64,000 nt of DNA from Vibrio navarrensis (lineage in GTDB: Bacteria > Pseudomonadota > Gammaproteobacteria > Enterobacterales > Vibrionaceae): assembly GCF_015767675.1 (NCBI RefSeq), contig NZ_CP065218.1:186001-250000 (forward strand), written 5' to 3'. Each line of letters opens with the position of its first letter. Positions within the stretch are counted from its first letter, which is position 1. A model generated the notes under the pieces. That model was not told the DNA's origin. It worked only from the letters and a program-made list of their open reading frames with translations, and did no database searches. Position numbers and translations under genes: made by a program. Below are positions 39,239-48,315 of the stretch, in pieces.

Positions 39239-41297
39239 ATATCCAATGCGAAATTTTATCTAGTAACTTATTTTTATCGGCTGGTTTTACTAAATAATCA
39301 GACATACCTGACTGATTAATTCTCTCCAGTGTCACAGGAGTGCTGTCACCAGTATGAGCAATAATTGGAACATGGGCATATTTTTGATTTGACTGACGGA
39401 TCTGAATTGACGCTTCTATACCGTCTAATATCGGCATTTCAATATCCATCAAAATGAGATCAACATGATGTTTATCCAGCGCCTGAATCGCTTCCTGACC
39501 ATCTTCTCTTTGAATCACTTCAAAACCCTGTTTCTCCAACAACAAGGAGGTGAATTTGCGCAGCGAATCATTATCATCAACCACCATAATCACCCGTTTG
39601 CCATCGTCGGATTTTCTAACCGGAGCGGGCATGTACGCATCAAAGTTCGCGTCAAACATCAGTCTATCGATAATCTGCGCTGTATTGAGTAACCAAGATT
39701 GCGTTTCCACCCACAATACTGGCAACGTACTTTGGTTGCGGCGATTCACTATCGCATCTTGATACAAGTAAACAATGCGCGCTTCGGTAAAATGCAATAA
39801 AGATTCTAGCTTGTCTAGCTGGCTGTTCTTTAAATCGACCGAGCTCAAATCAAGAAAAATGAGATCATATTCAAACTCATGCTCGGCCATTAAACATGCT
39901 TGCTCGGCTGTTTTTACCGTGAGAGCGAAACCACTTGAGCGGGCTGATTCCACCATTTTTTTACACAGGATCTCTTGCTCACTGATAAAAAAGACCGACT
40001 TGAGTTTCATCAGCTCATACTTGATTTCACCAACTACTTTAGCTTTCACCAGCGGAAAGGTCAGCGTAAACTCCGTCCATTGACCTTGCTCCGATTGACA
40101 AGCGATAGTACCACCAAAGGATCGCATCACCTTTTTACAAAAAGGCAATCCTAAACCATAGTTGCCACTTTTCCCTGTGGTATAGAAGTCCTTGAAAATA
40201 TGTTCCATCGAGGCTGGCGCAATTCCCTGCCCGTTGTCTCGCACGATAATCATGTTCTCTGCTTCATCGCGGCTTATCGTAATATCTATGCTGAATACCT
40301 CGGGATTGCGATAGTTAAACGCATTTTTGACGAGGTTATAGATGACGTACTTAAGTAGCGTGTGGCTACCAAAAAATTCAAACTGCCCTTCTTCGTGGTA
40401 GCGAATGCACTGCCTGTCTGCCGCTTTTTTATAACTAAAGCTCTCAATGGCGTTTTTCACCACCTCATTGGCCGAATGCCGCTTAAAGGTTGAACGAGAG
40501 ACACGATTTTCATCAATCGAAGTCAAAAGCAGATCAATCGTCTCATTGCCCGAATGAATAATCTTCATCGCTTCTTCACTCACTTCGCGTAACAAAGCGA
40601 CATCTTTGGCACTTAACGCGTAGCTACTGCGTTTCTCAACTTTATCGTCGGGAATCACCGATTGGATCACATCGATAGAAGCAACCAAGCCACTCAGCGG
40701 GTTACGCATTTCATGGGCGATTCCGGCACCAAACGCTTTGGCGATCGAGATCCGTGATTCATGCTCAACTTGATTGCGAAAATAGAATAGGTTGCCAAAC
40801 AGATAGATAAAGAGAAATATCGGCACATGACGCCAGTCGACGGAAATCACCAGATGGTAGTCATTGCACACATACGCGGCAAGTACTGCCATGCCAACAC
40901 CGATAAATGTTTGACTAAACATCACCTTAGTCATATGCACTAACAAGATGTGTAAGAAAATCGCTGCCATAAAGGACATGACCCAAACGTTCGACCATTC
41001 ATTCATCAACAGCATAAAAAAGAAGAAAAACGGCAAACAGGTCGTTATCACTACTAAATAGACGAAAGGCATACGCGTGCGGATCGGCATGGGTAGCCGC
41101 TCTCGCAAAACCAGCAGCAAGAACAAACCTGAACAGAGTAGCCTAAGCGGCAGATTCTCGTAAGACTGAGGAAAAAGATGCGTCCAAACCCAGTAGTAGG
41201 TCGGAAAGCCGAGAAAACCCATCCAGCCGACAAGCGTCAAGTTAGGGTTAGCGTATTGATAAACCTTGCGAATCGATTCCATGTCACTACTAGCCAA
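39237..41297 (-). CDS. cqsS: CAI-1 sensor hybrid histidine kinase CqsS
   Basis: Membrane receptor for CAI-1 that phosphorylates LuxU, and through it LuxO, at low cell density and becomes a phosphatase when the signal is bound. 686 residues. About six membrane helices (residues 20-172) are followed by the kinase with phospho-acceptor His195 in GAGIAHEMRNPLSG. ATP-site boxes are N (LVKNAFNYR), G1 (RDNGQGIAP) and G2 (GNYGLGLPFC). A C-terminal receiver domain has VVDDNDS and the phospho-Asp in LILMDIEMPILDG. It is convergent with its synthase gene. A start six codons further in (MESIRKVYQYANP) is also possible and closer to V. cholerae CqsS. Confidence 0.96.
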   Translation of the reverse strand: MASSDMESIRKVYQYANPNLTLVGWMGFLGFPTYYWVWTHLFPQSYENLPLRLLCSGLFLLLVLRERLPMPIRTRMPFVYLVVITTCLPFFFFFMLLMNEWSNVWVMSFMAAIFLHILLVHMTKVMFSQTFIGVGMAVLAAYVCNDYHLVISVDWRHVPIFLFIYLFGNLFYFRNQVEHESRISIAKAFGAGIAHEMRNPLSGLVASIDVIQSVIPDDKVEKRSSYALSAKDVALLREVSEEAMKIIHSGNETIDLLLTSIDENRVSRSTFKRHSANEVVKNAIESFSYKKAADRQCIRYHEEGQFEFFGSHTLLKYVIYNLVKNAFNYRNPEVFSIDITISRDEAENMIIVRDNGQGIAPASMEHIFKDFYTTGKSGNYGLGLPFCKKVMRSFGGTIACQSEQGQWTEFTLTFPLVKAKVVGEIKYELMKLKSVFFISEQEILCKKMVESARSSGFALTVKTAEQACLMAEHEFEYDLIFLDLSSVDLKNSQLDKLESLLHFTEARIVYLYQDAIVNRRNQSTLPVLWVETQSWLLNTAQIIDRLMFDANFDAYMPAPVRKSDDGKRVIMVVDDNDSLRKFTSLLLEKQGFEVIQREDGQEAIQALDKHHVDLILMDIEMPILDGIEASIQIRQSNQKYAHVPIIAHTGDSTPVTLERINQSGMSDYLVKPADKNKLLDKISHWI

Positions 41298-41500
41298 TAG
41301 TGGTTAATGTCATAGATTGCGTTAGCGCAATCTTGCATAAGCCTTGTTATTTTAGGTATTTTTCAGGTAGTCACCCCGATTAGTGGTTAGTATATATCCT
41401 TATGAGATATGGTAAACAAAGAAAAGCTGCAAAACGCCGCTAAGTGCAAGATTTTTCTGGTTATACAAAATGGCATATTGAACTGACGACATATTGAACT

Positions 41501-41527
41501 AAAAAGAAGGCCGCGTTTGTTGCGGCC
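41501..41527 (-). terminator. Intrinsic terminator after the GNAT gene
   Basis: GGCCGC (41509-41514) and GCGGCC (41522-41527) form a stem with a 7-base loop. On the minus strand TTCTTTTT follows. The rest of 41298-41558, upstream of cqsS, shows no gene. Confidence 0.75.
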
Positions 41528-41558
41528 TGTTTACTTATCATTTACTAGAGTTTGTCGC

Positions 41559-42107
41559 TCAACTAAAAATCACTGCGGCTAATAACCCAGCGGAGAGCTT
41601 TTCTAGCGACGGCCAAATGATGACCTGCTCAATCATCTCGGTACCATCGGAGGCATGTCGCTTTCTACACTCAGTGAGTGTGCCACCAATGCTTTGATAA
41701 AACTCGATCGCATCTCGATTGCTGATATTCACTTCCAGATACAGTCCGCGATCTGAAAAATAGTGCTGCTGCCAGTTGGAAACTTCTTGCAGTAATTTCT
41801 TACCGATCCCGCGTCGCTGAAAATCACCATCTACATGCAGAGAATCGATAAAGGTCCCGAGTTCGAAGTCATGGTTGCCAAAAACACAAGCAAAACCCAA
41901 CAAAAGCCCCCCCTCTTCGGCCAGAATGACGTGCTGACCAAAAGGCGGATTGGTCAAACGAGTTTGCCACAGGGCGAGTTTTTCCGTTTGCACATCGTTT
42001 TGCAGGTAACGTCTGCTGAGAATCTTGCTGTAATGCCGCTTTAAGCTATCCGCATGCAGATAAGCGACTCTCTCATAATCCACATATTCTGCCGTTTTAA
42101 ATTCCAT
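41559..42107 (-). CDS. GNAT-family N-acetyltransferase
   Basis: Acetyl-CoA-dependent acetyltransferase of 182 residues with unknown acceptor. The GNAT core is visible: an N-terminal motif with ILAEEGGLLLGFACVFG, the strand LGTFIDSLHVDG, the acetyl-CoA loop DFQRRGIGKKLLQEV near residue 94 (Q/RxxGxG/A) and LYLEVNISNRDAIEFYQSIGG near 122. It stands alone on the minus strand, divergent from the desaturase gene, and has its own terminator. Confidence 0.88.
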   Translation of the reverse strand: MEFKTAEYVDYERVAYLHADSLKRHYSKILSRRYLQNDVQTEKLALWQTRLTNPPFGQHVILAEEGGLLLGFACVFGNHDFELGTFIDSLHVDGDFQRRGIGKKLLQEVSNWQQHYFSDRGLYLEVNISNRDAIEFYQSIGGTLTECRKRHASDGTEMIEQVIIWPSLEKLSAGLLAAVIFS

Positions 42108-42261
42108 TTAACAGTCCGTCCGTCTATTAGAAATCCTTTTATAGAGCATTAATACTACATCCTCTCACCAACAAAGCAAAACATGTTGTTCACATTATTT
42201 ATCAATTAATTTGACTTACACGTGTACGCTGATAATCTAGCGAACAATTGTTAGCTCAAAA

Positions 42262-43398
42262 ATGAGGTGTCCTTTGGAGACGCAAAAACCACCACTCATC
42301 TGGTTGAATATATTTATTTTCAGCTTTTCACTCTTGTTAGCGTTGGTAGTCACTCCTTGGTACGCATTAGCGCGTGGACTGACCGTCTGGCATGTACTTT
42401 GGTTTTTTGTTGCTTTTAGCTTCACCAACCTTTCGATTACTGCAGGCTATCACCGACTATGGAGTCATAAGACTTATGAAGCACATTCGCTGCTTCGAGT
42501 GCTTTTCGCCATAGGCGGTGCCTTTTCGCTGCAAAATAGCATTTTGCATTGGTCATCCGATCACCGACGCCATCATCGTCATGTCGATGATTTCGATAAA
42601 GATCCCTACTCAGCGTCGCGCGGATTTTGGTTCTCGCATATCGGCTGGATGCTACGTCACTATAATCAAGAGAATTATTCTGACTACTCAAACTGCCGCG
42701 ATTTACAAAAAGATCCCATCGTGATGTGGCAGCACCGCTACTACGTGCCTTTGGCGATAGCCACTAACCTAGGTATTCCTTTATTGCTTGGTGCGTTTTA
42801 TCAAGATTATATCGGTATGTTGCTCGTGGTTGGCGCACTGCGTTTGGTCGTGAGTCATCACAGTACTTTTTTCATTAACTCACTCGCCCACATTTGGGGC
42901 TCTCAGCCGTTTACCGATAAGAACAGCGCTCGGGATAATGGGATATTAGCCATCTTCACCTTCGGCGAGGGCTATCACAACTTCCACCATATTTTTGAGA
43001 ACGATTATCGGAATGGCATCTATTGGTGGCAGTACGATCCGACGAAATGGCTGATCAAAAGCTGTTCTTGGATTGGGTTGACGAAAAAACTGCGCGTAAC
43101 CCCGCAACTGAAAATCGATACCGCAAAAGCGGCGCAAATGTTTAAAAAGGCCAAAGTGAAATTGGAACAACAAGCAGAAGCGGCTTCACTGCATGAGCAA
43201 TTACAGAGGGAATTTGATAGTTTAACCGCGCTCATGAAGGAGTATTACGAAGCGAAGAAACAATTACTTGAAAGTAAGCGCCAAAATGCGACGCAGAAGT
43301 ATGAAAACGCACTGCTCACCATTCGTTACAAGCAGCTTAAAGCCGACCTCGCGGAACGTTACCGCTTATGGAATCAATTCGTCGAAGCGTACGCATAA
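42262..43398 (+). CDS. Acyl-CoA/fatty-acid desaturase with C-terminal coiled coil
   Basis: Membrane di-iron desaturase, likely delta-9, introducing a double bond in acyl chains. 378 residues. The three histidine boxes are HRLWSH (near residue 64), HRRHH (near 101) and HNFHH (near 236), among about four membrane helices. After residue 285 comes a charged helical tail of about 95 residues (KKAKVKLEQQAEAASLHEQL onward) not needed for catalysis in the family. The ATG at 42262 lacks a good ribosome site. A TTG at 42274 (reading METQKPPLIW) has GAGGTG 4 bases upstream and may be the true start. It faces cheV across a strong shared terminator. Confidence 0.92.
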   Translation: MRCPLETQKPPLIWLNIFIFSFSLLLALVVTPWYALARGLTVWHVLWFFVAFSFTNLSITAGYHRLWSHKTYEAHSLLRVLFAIGGAFSLQNSILHWSSDHRRHHRHVDDFDKDPYSASRGFWFSHIGWMLRHYNQENYSDYSNCRDLQKDPIVMWQHRYYVPLAIATNLGIPLLLGAFYQDYIGMLLVVGALRLVVSHHSTFFINSLAHIWGSQPFTDKNSARDNGILAIFTFGEGYHNFHHIFENDYRNGIYWWQYDPTKWLIKSCSWIGLTKKLRVTPQLKIDTAKAAQMFKKAKVKLEQQAEAASLHEQLQREFDSLTALMKEYYEAKKQLLESKRQNATQKYENALLTIRYKQLKADLAERYRLWNQFVEAYA

Positions 43399-43412
43399 CC
43401 TGCAGTATATAA

Positions 43413-43444
43413 AGAATCGGGGCTCCGTTTGGAGCCCCGATTCT
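43413..43444. terminator. Bidirectional terminator between desaturase and cheV
   Basis: AGAATCGGGGCTCC (43413-43426) and GGAGCCCCGATTCT (43431-43444) form a perfect 14-bp stem with a GTTT loop. T tracts are short on both sides, but the stem is very stable. Confidence 0.8.
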
Positions 43445-43458
43445 GTCGACAAACCGCA

Positions 43459-44436
43459 TTAAATCTTCAGGACGTATTTGTCCATCATGGCCACCATCCG
43501 GCCAATCTCTGGTTTCGTGATAGTGTCATTGGCACCTAAAGCCAACGCTTTCGCGCGGTTGTCTTCACTCATCAACGAAGAGAACATGACGATCGGCATC
43601 GAATTGTACTCTGCCGTCTCCCGCAGACGCTTCACCAAGTGCATGCCATCCATACGAGGCATTTCGACGTCGGTTACCACTGCATCAATCAACTCACTGA
43701 CAGGTAATCCTTCCTCTTTCGCCACTTGGATTAGGCTCATTAACTTCTCAAACGCTTCGCCGCCATCTTTACAAGCAATGATGTTGTAGCCTGCAGAGCT
43801 GAGCGTATCTTGGATCAGTGAACGAATAAACGCTGAGTCATCAACCACCATGACCGTTTTCGCATTGCGCTTAGAGACCATACGCTGGTTAAGATCGACC
43901 GAGCGATCCACCTTAACATCGTATTTTTCCATGCTCAGTTCAGGGTTGATATCGGCGATGATCTTTTCGAAATCTAAGATCATGATCAGGTTGCCATCTT
44001 TACGCACGACAGCGACCACGCAATCTTGCTCACCGGCTTCCAAAAACTGGCTAGGTGATTCGACATCATTCCATGAAATACGGTGTATGCGGCTGATACT
44101 ATCGATCAGAAAGCCGTTAGTCATCTTGTTAAAATCGGTCACGATCACAAACTTGCGCGCCAAATCTTGGCGGGTTGGCACGCCCAACCATCCGGCGAGA
44201 TCCACCAGAGGAGTTAATACATCTCGCGAGGAGAAAACGCCAATCATGTGAGGCTGGGCATTCGGATAGTCTGTGGTTTCCGGCACCTGAATCACTTCAC
44301 GCACCTTAGCGACGTTAATCCCGTAGTAGCAGGTTTTCGTTCTGCCGTCAGGTAACGTTTTCTCTAAGTGAAATTCAATGATCTCAAGTTCATTGGTCCC
44401 ACTTTCTGTCAAAATTGTACTACTTGGATGGCTCAT
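43459..44436 (-). CDS. cheV: Chemotaxis coupling protein CheV
   Basis: Couples chemoreceptors to CheA and is itself phosphorylated. 325 residues from ATG 44436. The N-terminal CheW-like domain includes YYGINVAKVREVIQVPETTDYP and GVFSSRDVLTPLVDLAGWLG. The C-terminal receiver domain starts TVMVVDDSAFIRS and has the phospho-Asp in DAVVTDVEMPRMDG. The conserved Lys of receivers is in DTITKPEIG. The start at MSHPSSTILTE is preferred because it matches the usual CheV length; a longer reading adds 13 residues. It is a single gene. Confidence 0.95.
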   Translation of the reverse strand: MSHPSSTILTESGTNELEIIEFHLEKTLPDGRTKTCYYGINVAKVREVIQVPETTDYPNAQPHMIGVFSSRDVLTPLVDLAGWLGVPTRQDLARKFVIVTDFNKMTNGFLIDSISRIHRISWNDVESPSQFLEAGEQDCVVAVVRKDGNLIMILDFEKIIADINPELSMEKYDVKVDRSVDLNQRMVSKRNAKTVMVVDDSAFIRSLIQDTLSSAGYNIIACKDGGEAFEKLMSLIQVAKEEGLPVSELIDAVVTDVEMPRMDGMHLVKRLRETAEYNSMPIVMFSSLMSEDNRAKALALGANDTITKPEIGRMVAMMDKYVLKI

Positions 44437-44807
44437 GTCTTTACATACTTCAGGTAGTGAAAGCGCCGCAAACATTGCGTCGTCTTTATTATTTATTAGT
44501 TTATTTTTAACTGCTTAGACCCTATTTGTAAATCGGCAAACTTCCTAGCAGTTCAAATAATTCGCTAAAAGTGCCGTAAGTGAGTGCTTTCTAGGGCAGA
44601 CACCACTCTACCATCAATAATAGTCACTGTTTGCCGAGTTTGTAGAAGTTTTGCAATTAAACCACACAAAAAGCAATAGATTGCACTGCGTGTTGATGAA
44701 CAACAATCCTGACGAGTAGCAAAATAAAGGGGGAATACAATGACAAAGTCCGGTTTAAGCAAACGCTCAAACCGGACCATCGTTCTTTTAAGCTTGACCT
44801 TAGCGTA
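44437..44807. other. Intergenic region cheV / small membrane protein (371 bp)
   Basis: Contains the cheV promoter area and, at 44748-44777, the terminator of the upstream small gene. Short open frames here overlap the terminator and show no coding character. Confidence 0.5.
44741..44777 (-). terminator. Intrinsic terminator after the small membrane protein gene
   Basis: GTCCGGTTT (44748-44756) and AAACCGGAC (44769-44777) form a perfect 9-bp stem with a 12-base loop. TTTGTCA follows on the minus strand. Confidence 0.7.
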
Positions 44808-45023
44808 CTATTCGATGTGCACGTACTTGCGCTTAAACTCAGAGGCCGACGCAAAAACGATAATCGACAATAAGGTAACCAAAGCTCCAACACTGTAAAT
44901 TAACTGTTCATGGACTAGCAATTGGTAGCCGCTTACCAAGGATATTAACAACACTACCAACAAGTTCAGTCGATGCAACCAAGGATGCTTGACTGAAAAA
45001 ACCGCGTATTTTGCACCAATCAT
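44808..45023 (-). CDS. Small two-helix membrane protein of unknown function
   Basis: A 71-residue protein with two hydrophobic segments (LNLLVVLLISLVSGYQLLV and YSVGALVTLLSIIVFA) separated by a short HEQ loop, and a basic C-terminus (EFKRKYVHIE). I do not recognise a family. AGAAGAG lies directly before the ATG and a good terminator follows, which supports a real gene. It stands alone between cheV and rbsR. Confidence 0.65.
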   Translation of the reverse strand: MIGAKYAVFSVKHPWLHRLNLLVVLLISLVSGYQLLVHEQLIYSVGALVTLLSIIVFASASEFKRKYVHIE

Positions 45024-45274
45024 CTCTTCTCATTCTTTATTAGATTAATAATTTACAGCTCAATAAAACCACACTATTTGTAAAGATACAATTAATTACT
45101 GAGCTTTCTGGGCAAAAAAATCACACACTTCACCCTCGCATAAAACATCTTTTATATCATAAATATAAGGATAATTTATAGACCGATTAGTAATAGCAAA
45201 CGCACAGAAATGAGCCAATTTAAAAACAAATTATTGAATAGCTTTAAATTCAATGTGTTCCGCTTTCCAACAGC

Positions 45275-46285
45275 TCATTCAGAGTGAGATCGCACACTGT
45301 TTCTCTCAACCAGTGTAGGTTCCAATTGGACAACTTGCACTTCCTGAGTCTGCTTATTGATCTTCTTCAGTAGCGTTTCTACTGCCGCTTTGCCTAAACG
45401 GTATTTGGGTTGATGGATGGTAGTCAGTGATGGGGTCATAAATTTGGCGATATGGATGTCGTCATAGCCGACAATGGAAAGCGACTTAGGAATCGCGATC
45501 CCCGACTCATTGGCCGCATTGATCACACCCATTGCCATCATGTCATTACAGACGAAAATGGCACTGGGTAGTGAACCCGACGCGTGCATTTTCTTAAACG
45601 CTTGATAGCCACCTTCGCACTCAAAATCCGCTTCCACAATCCAGTTGGCATTGAAGCATAAGCCCGCTTCATTGAGAGCGCGCTTATAGCCTTCATAACG
45701 CATCTGTGCTTGATGCTTAATCAGTGGTCCGGTAATGCAGCCTATTTGTGTGTGTCCAGAATCGATAAGATGCTTGGCAGCTAAATAGCCGCCACGTAAA
45801 GAGTTGTCTTGGATTTTGTCACTTTGGAACAGCATGGGGCCCCAATCCATCACCACGATAGGGATGTCAGGATACTGTTCAAACACATCTAGCTTTTCTC
45901 CTTCGAGAGAGGAACACATCAAGATCAATCCATCGACTCGCTTTTGCAATAGCGTATTAATCGAAGACTTCATGCGCTCGTTATCGCCTTCGGTGTTACA
46001 AAGAATCAAGTTGTAGCCTTGAAGAAAACAACTGCGCTCTACTCCCTTAACCACCTCACCAAAAAAGGGATTGGTTGAGGTGGTCACAAGCATGCCAAGC
46101 GTGTTGGTACGGTTGACTTTTAGGCTACGAGCGAGTGCTGAGGGCGCGAAATAGTGGAGTTCTTTGGCGGCCTTATTGACTCGCTCAGCAATCTCTTCAC
46201 TGACAAATCGGGTTTTGTTGATAACATGGCTAACCGTTGAGGTAGAAACCCCGGCAAGTCGGGCGATATCTTTCATGGTTGCCAT
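45275..46285 (-). CDS. rbsR: Ribose operon repressor, LacI family
   Basis: 336-residue LacI-family repressor. HTH TMKDIARLAGVSTSTVSHVI and hinge ALARSLKVNRTNTLGMLV are followed by a ribose-repressor-like sensor domain (STNPFFGEVVKGVERSCF; VGYDDIHIAKFMTPSLTTI). AAGGAGAACGAC precedes the ATG. It is the last gene of rbsDACBKR, 21 bp after rbsK, so it is autoregulated through the operon promoter. The perfect palindrome at 51300-51317, upstream of rbsD, is its likely operator. Ribose is the expected inducer. Confidence 0.95.
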   Translation of the reverse strand: MATMKDIARLAGVSTSTVSHVINKTRFVSEEIAERVNKAAKELHYFAPSALARSLKVNRTNTLGMLVTTSTNPFFGEVVKGVERSCFLQGYNLILCNTEGDNERMKSSINTLLQKRVDGLILMCSSLEGEKLDVFEQYPDIPIVVMDWGPMLFQSDKIQDNSLRGGYLAAKHLIDSGHTQIGCITGPLIKHQAQMRYEGYKRALNEAGLCFNANWIVEADFECEGGYQAFKKMHASGSLPSAIFVCNDMMAMGVINAANESGIAIPKSLSIVGYDDIHIAKFMTPSLTTIHQPKYRLGKAAVETLLKKINKQTQEVQVVQLEPTLVERNSVRSHSE

Positions 46286-46306
46286 GTCGTTCTCCTTGAT
46301 ATACGG

Positions 46307-47227
46307 CTAGAGGTGCTCAGCGAGAAAGGCGTCAACTTCTTTACGGGTTGGGATAGAAGTTTGTGCCCCAAAGCGGGTCACGGAAATGGCCGCCGCGGCA
46401 TGAGCAAATTTGATGGCTGATTCTAAAGGCATCTCTTCTAATAAGCCAGTGACCAAGGCCCCATTAAAGGTATCTCCTGCGGCGGTTGTGTCAACTGCGT
46501 CCACTTTGAATCCCCCAATCAGTTGGCCTCGCCCATTTTCGCTCAGCCAAACGCCTTTTGCTCCGAGAGTAATCAACACCATTTCTACCCCTTTGGCGTG
46601 TAACTTGTTGGCCGCTTGCTGCGCGCTCTCATCGTCCGTGACCGTGACACCAGTCAGCAACTCAGCTTCGGTTTCATTCGGGGTAATCATCGCCACGCAT
46701 GCTAGCAGTTCATCCGACAACATTCTGGCGGGCGCTGGATTTAAAATCACATTGGTTTTCGCTGCTTTTGCCACACTTGCGGCGCGTTCAATGCCACAAA
46801 TGGGTGTTTCCAGTTGCATCAACAAAAAGCGCGCAGCGCGGATCCTATCCAAGTCCGATTCTATGGCTTGTGCGCTTAACTTCGCGTTTGCTTCTGCGGA
46901 GATACAGATGCTGTTTTCGCCACTGTCTGCCACTTGGATCATGGCAATGCCCGTTGGGCAATTCGGCTGCATTTTAACGCCGACAGTGTTGATGCCATCC
47001 ATTTTGAAACTTTCGCGGATATTGATACCAAAAGCATCATCCCCAACACAGGCAATAAACCCCGTGTCCGCGCCCAAGCGAGCCGCGGCGACGGCCTGAT
47101 TGGCTCCTTTTCCACCTGGGATCACTTGATAATTACGCCCATGTAAGGTTTCACCAGGACGTGGAAAAGAAGGCACTTGAAGGACATGGTCAGCGTTAAC
47201 ACTGCCTAATACCACTAACTTATTCAT
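46307..47227 (-). CDS. rbsK: Ribokinase
   Basis: PfkB-family kinase that phosphorylates D-ribose with ATP to ribose-5-phosphate. 306 residues (E. coli 309). Motifs: GSVNADHVLQVPSFPRPGETLHG at the N-terminus, PGGKGANQAVAAARLGA near residue 37 and the catalytic DTTAAGDTFNGALVTGLLE near residue 249, whose GD Asp is the base. GAGGATTCCCT precedes the ATG. It sits between rbsB and rbsR; an attenuator hairpin lies between rbsB and rbsK. Confidence 0.97.
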   Translation of the reverse strand: MNKLVVLGSVNADHVLQVPSFPRPGETLHGRNYQVIPGGKGANQAVAAARLGADTGFIACVGDDAFGINIRESFKMDGINTVGVKMQPNCPTGIAMIQVADSGENSICISAEANAKLSAQAIESDLDRIRAARFLLMQLETPICGIERAASVAKAAKTNVILNPAPARMLSDELLACVAMITPNETEAELLTGVTVTDDESAQQAANKLHAKGVEMVLITLGAKGVWLSENGRGQLIGGFKVDAVDTTAAGDTFNGALVTGLLEEMPLESAIKFAHAAAAISVTRFGAQTSIPTRKEVDAFLAEHL

Positions 47228-47325
47228 AGGGAATCCTCAGCTCAGACGAGCTTACTTGCTTTGAATGTAACCGATGGGTTTGCGCTCTTGAGAAAAACGC
47301 ACAGCCATCGGCTGGCAAATGCCTG

Positions 47326-47371
47326 AAAAATTTGGCTCCCAGCCTGGGCCATCATCAAATGCCGGGAGCCA
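47326..47371 (-). terminator. Attenuator hairpin between rbsB and rbsK
   Basis: TGGCTCCC (47333-47340) and GGGAGCCA (47364-47371) form a perfect 8-bp stem. On the minus strand AAATTTTTC follows. Read-through must occur to express rbsK and rbsR. Confidence 0.7.
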
Positions 47372-47382
47372 GAGGTTTACAC

Positions 47383-48261
47383 TTACTTAGTCACGACTTT
47401 GAGTGGTACAGGAATGTACTGTTCGACTTCACCACCTTTAAGTACTTTGTCGGCCGTTTCGATGCCCAATGCACCAATCAGATCAGGTTGCTGGGCGATG
47501 GTTGCTGCCAACTTGCCACGATTCACCGCCGCAATCCCGTCTTCTGTGCCATCAAAGCCGACGATCACAACCTGTTTTCCAGACGCTTGTACTGCGCGCA
47601 GTGCGCCTAGCGCCATCTCATCGTTTTGCGCGAAAACCGCTTGCACATCCGGATTCGCCGCCAGCAGGTTCTCCATGACGTTCAACCCCTTGGTGCGGTC
47701 AAAATCAGCGGGCTGGCTGGCGAGCACTTGCATGCCACTCTCTTTCACCGCGTTCATAAAACCTTCGCCACGCTCACGAGCAGCGGAAGTGCCTGCGATG
47801 CCTTCAAGCTGAATGACTTTGGCTTTTTCACCCACTTTTTCAATGATGTAGTTACCTGCCATTTCACCACCAATCACGTTATCAGAGGCGATATGACTGA
47901 CGACTTCACCACGGCTCGCGCCGCGATCGAGTGTCAACACAGGGATCTTCGCCTGATTGGCCATGCGAATAGCATTGGAGACGGCATCCGAATCGGTTGG
48001 GTTGATCAAAATGGCTTTTACACCGCGAATGGTTAGATCTTCCACATTAGAAAGCTCTTTGCTTGGGTCGTTTTGCGAATCGAGTACGATCAAATCGTAA
48101 CCCAATTCTTTCGCTTTGCTTTCTGCGCCATCTTTCATGGTGACAAAGAACGGATTGTTTAGCGTTGAGAGTACGATTGCCATCGTATCTTGTGCCTGTG
48201 CAGCAACAGAAACAGTGGAGCTCAGCAGCGCAGCAGAAATTAAAGTGGCCAGTTTGTTCAT
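47383..48261 (-). CDS. rbsB: Ribose ABC transporter, periplasmic binding protein
   Basis: Binds D-ribose in the periplasm for RbsAC. 292 residues (E. coli 296) with signal peptide [23 protein letters not shown]. The mature protein begins [23 protein letters not shown], the canonical RbsB opening. Ligand-contact segments include [22 protein letters not shown] and [14 protein letters not shown]. The start at 48261 is chosen because AAGGA lies 7 bases upstream and the signal peptide begins there; a longer reading adds 17 residues. Between rbsC and rbsK. Confidence 0.97.
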   Translation of the reverse strand: MNKLATLISAALLSSTVSVAAQAQDTMAIVLSTLNNPFFVTMKDGAESKAKELGYDLIVLDSQNDPSKELSNVEDLTIRGVKAILINPTDSDAVSNAIRMANQAKIPVLTLDRGASRGEVVSHIASDNVIGGEMAGNYIIEKVGEKAKVIQLEGIAGTSAARERGEGFMNAVKESGMQVLASQPADFDRTKGLNVMENLLAANPDVQAVFAQNDEMALGALRAVQASGKQVVIVGFDGTEDGIAAVNRGKLAATIAQQPDLIGALGIETADKVLKGGEVEQYIPVPLKVVTK

Positions 48262-48315
48262 GTTATCGTCCTTATTGTTGTGTAGGGGGAGCAGAATGGT
48301 CCTTCCGCTCATTGG

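Noticed and set aside
44565..44780. 71-codon frame downstream of the small membrane protein
   Set aside because: It starts inside the terminator hairpin and has a Cys-rich, non-coding-like composition.
46410..47099. 229-codon frame antisense to rbsK
   Set aside because: Shadow of ribokinase, Ser/Ala-rich and without a family.
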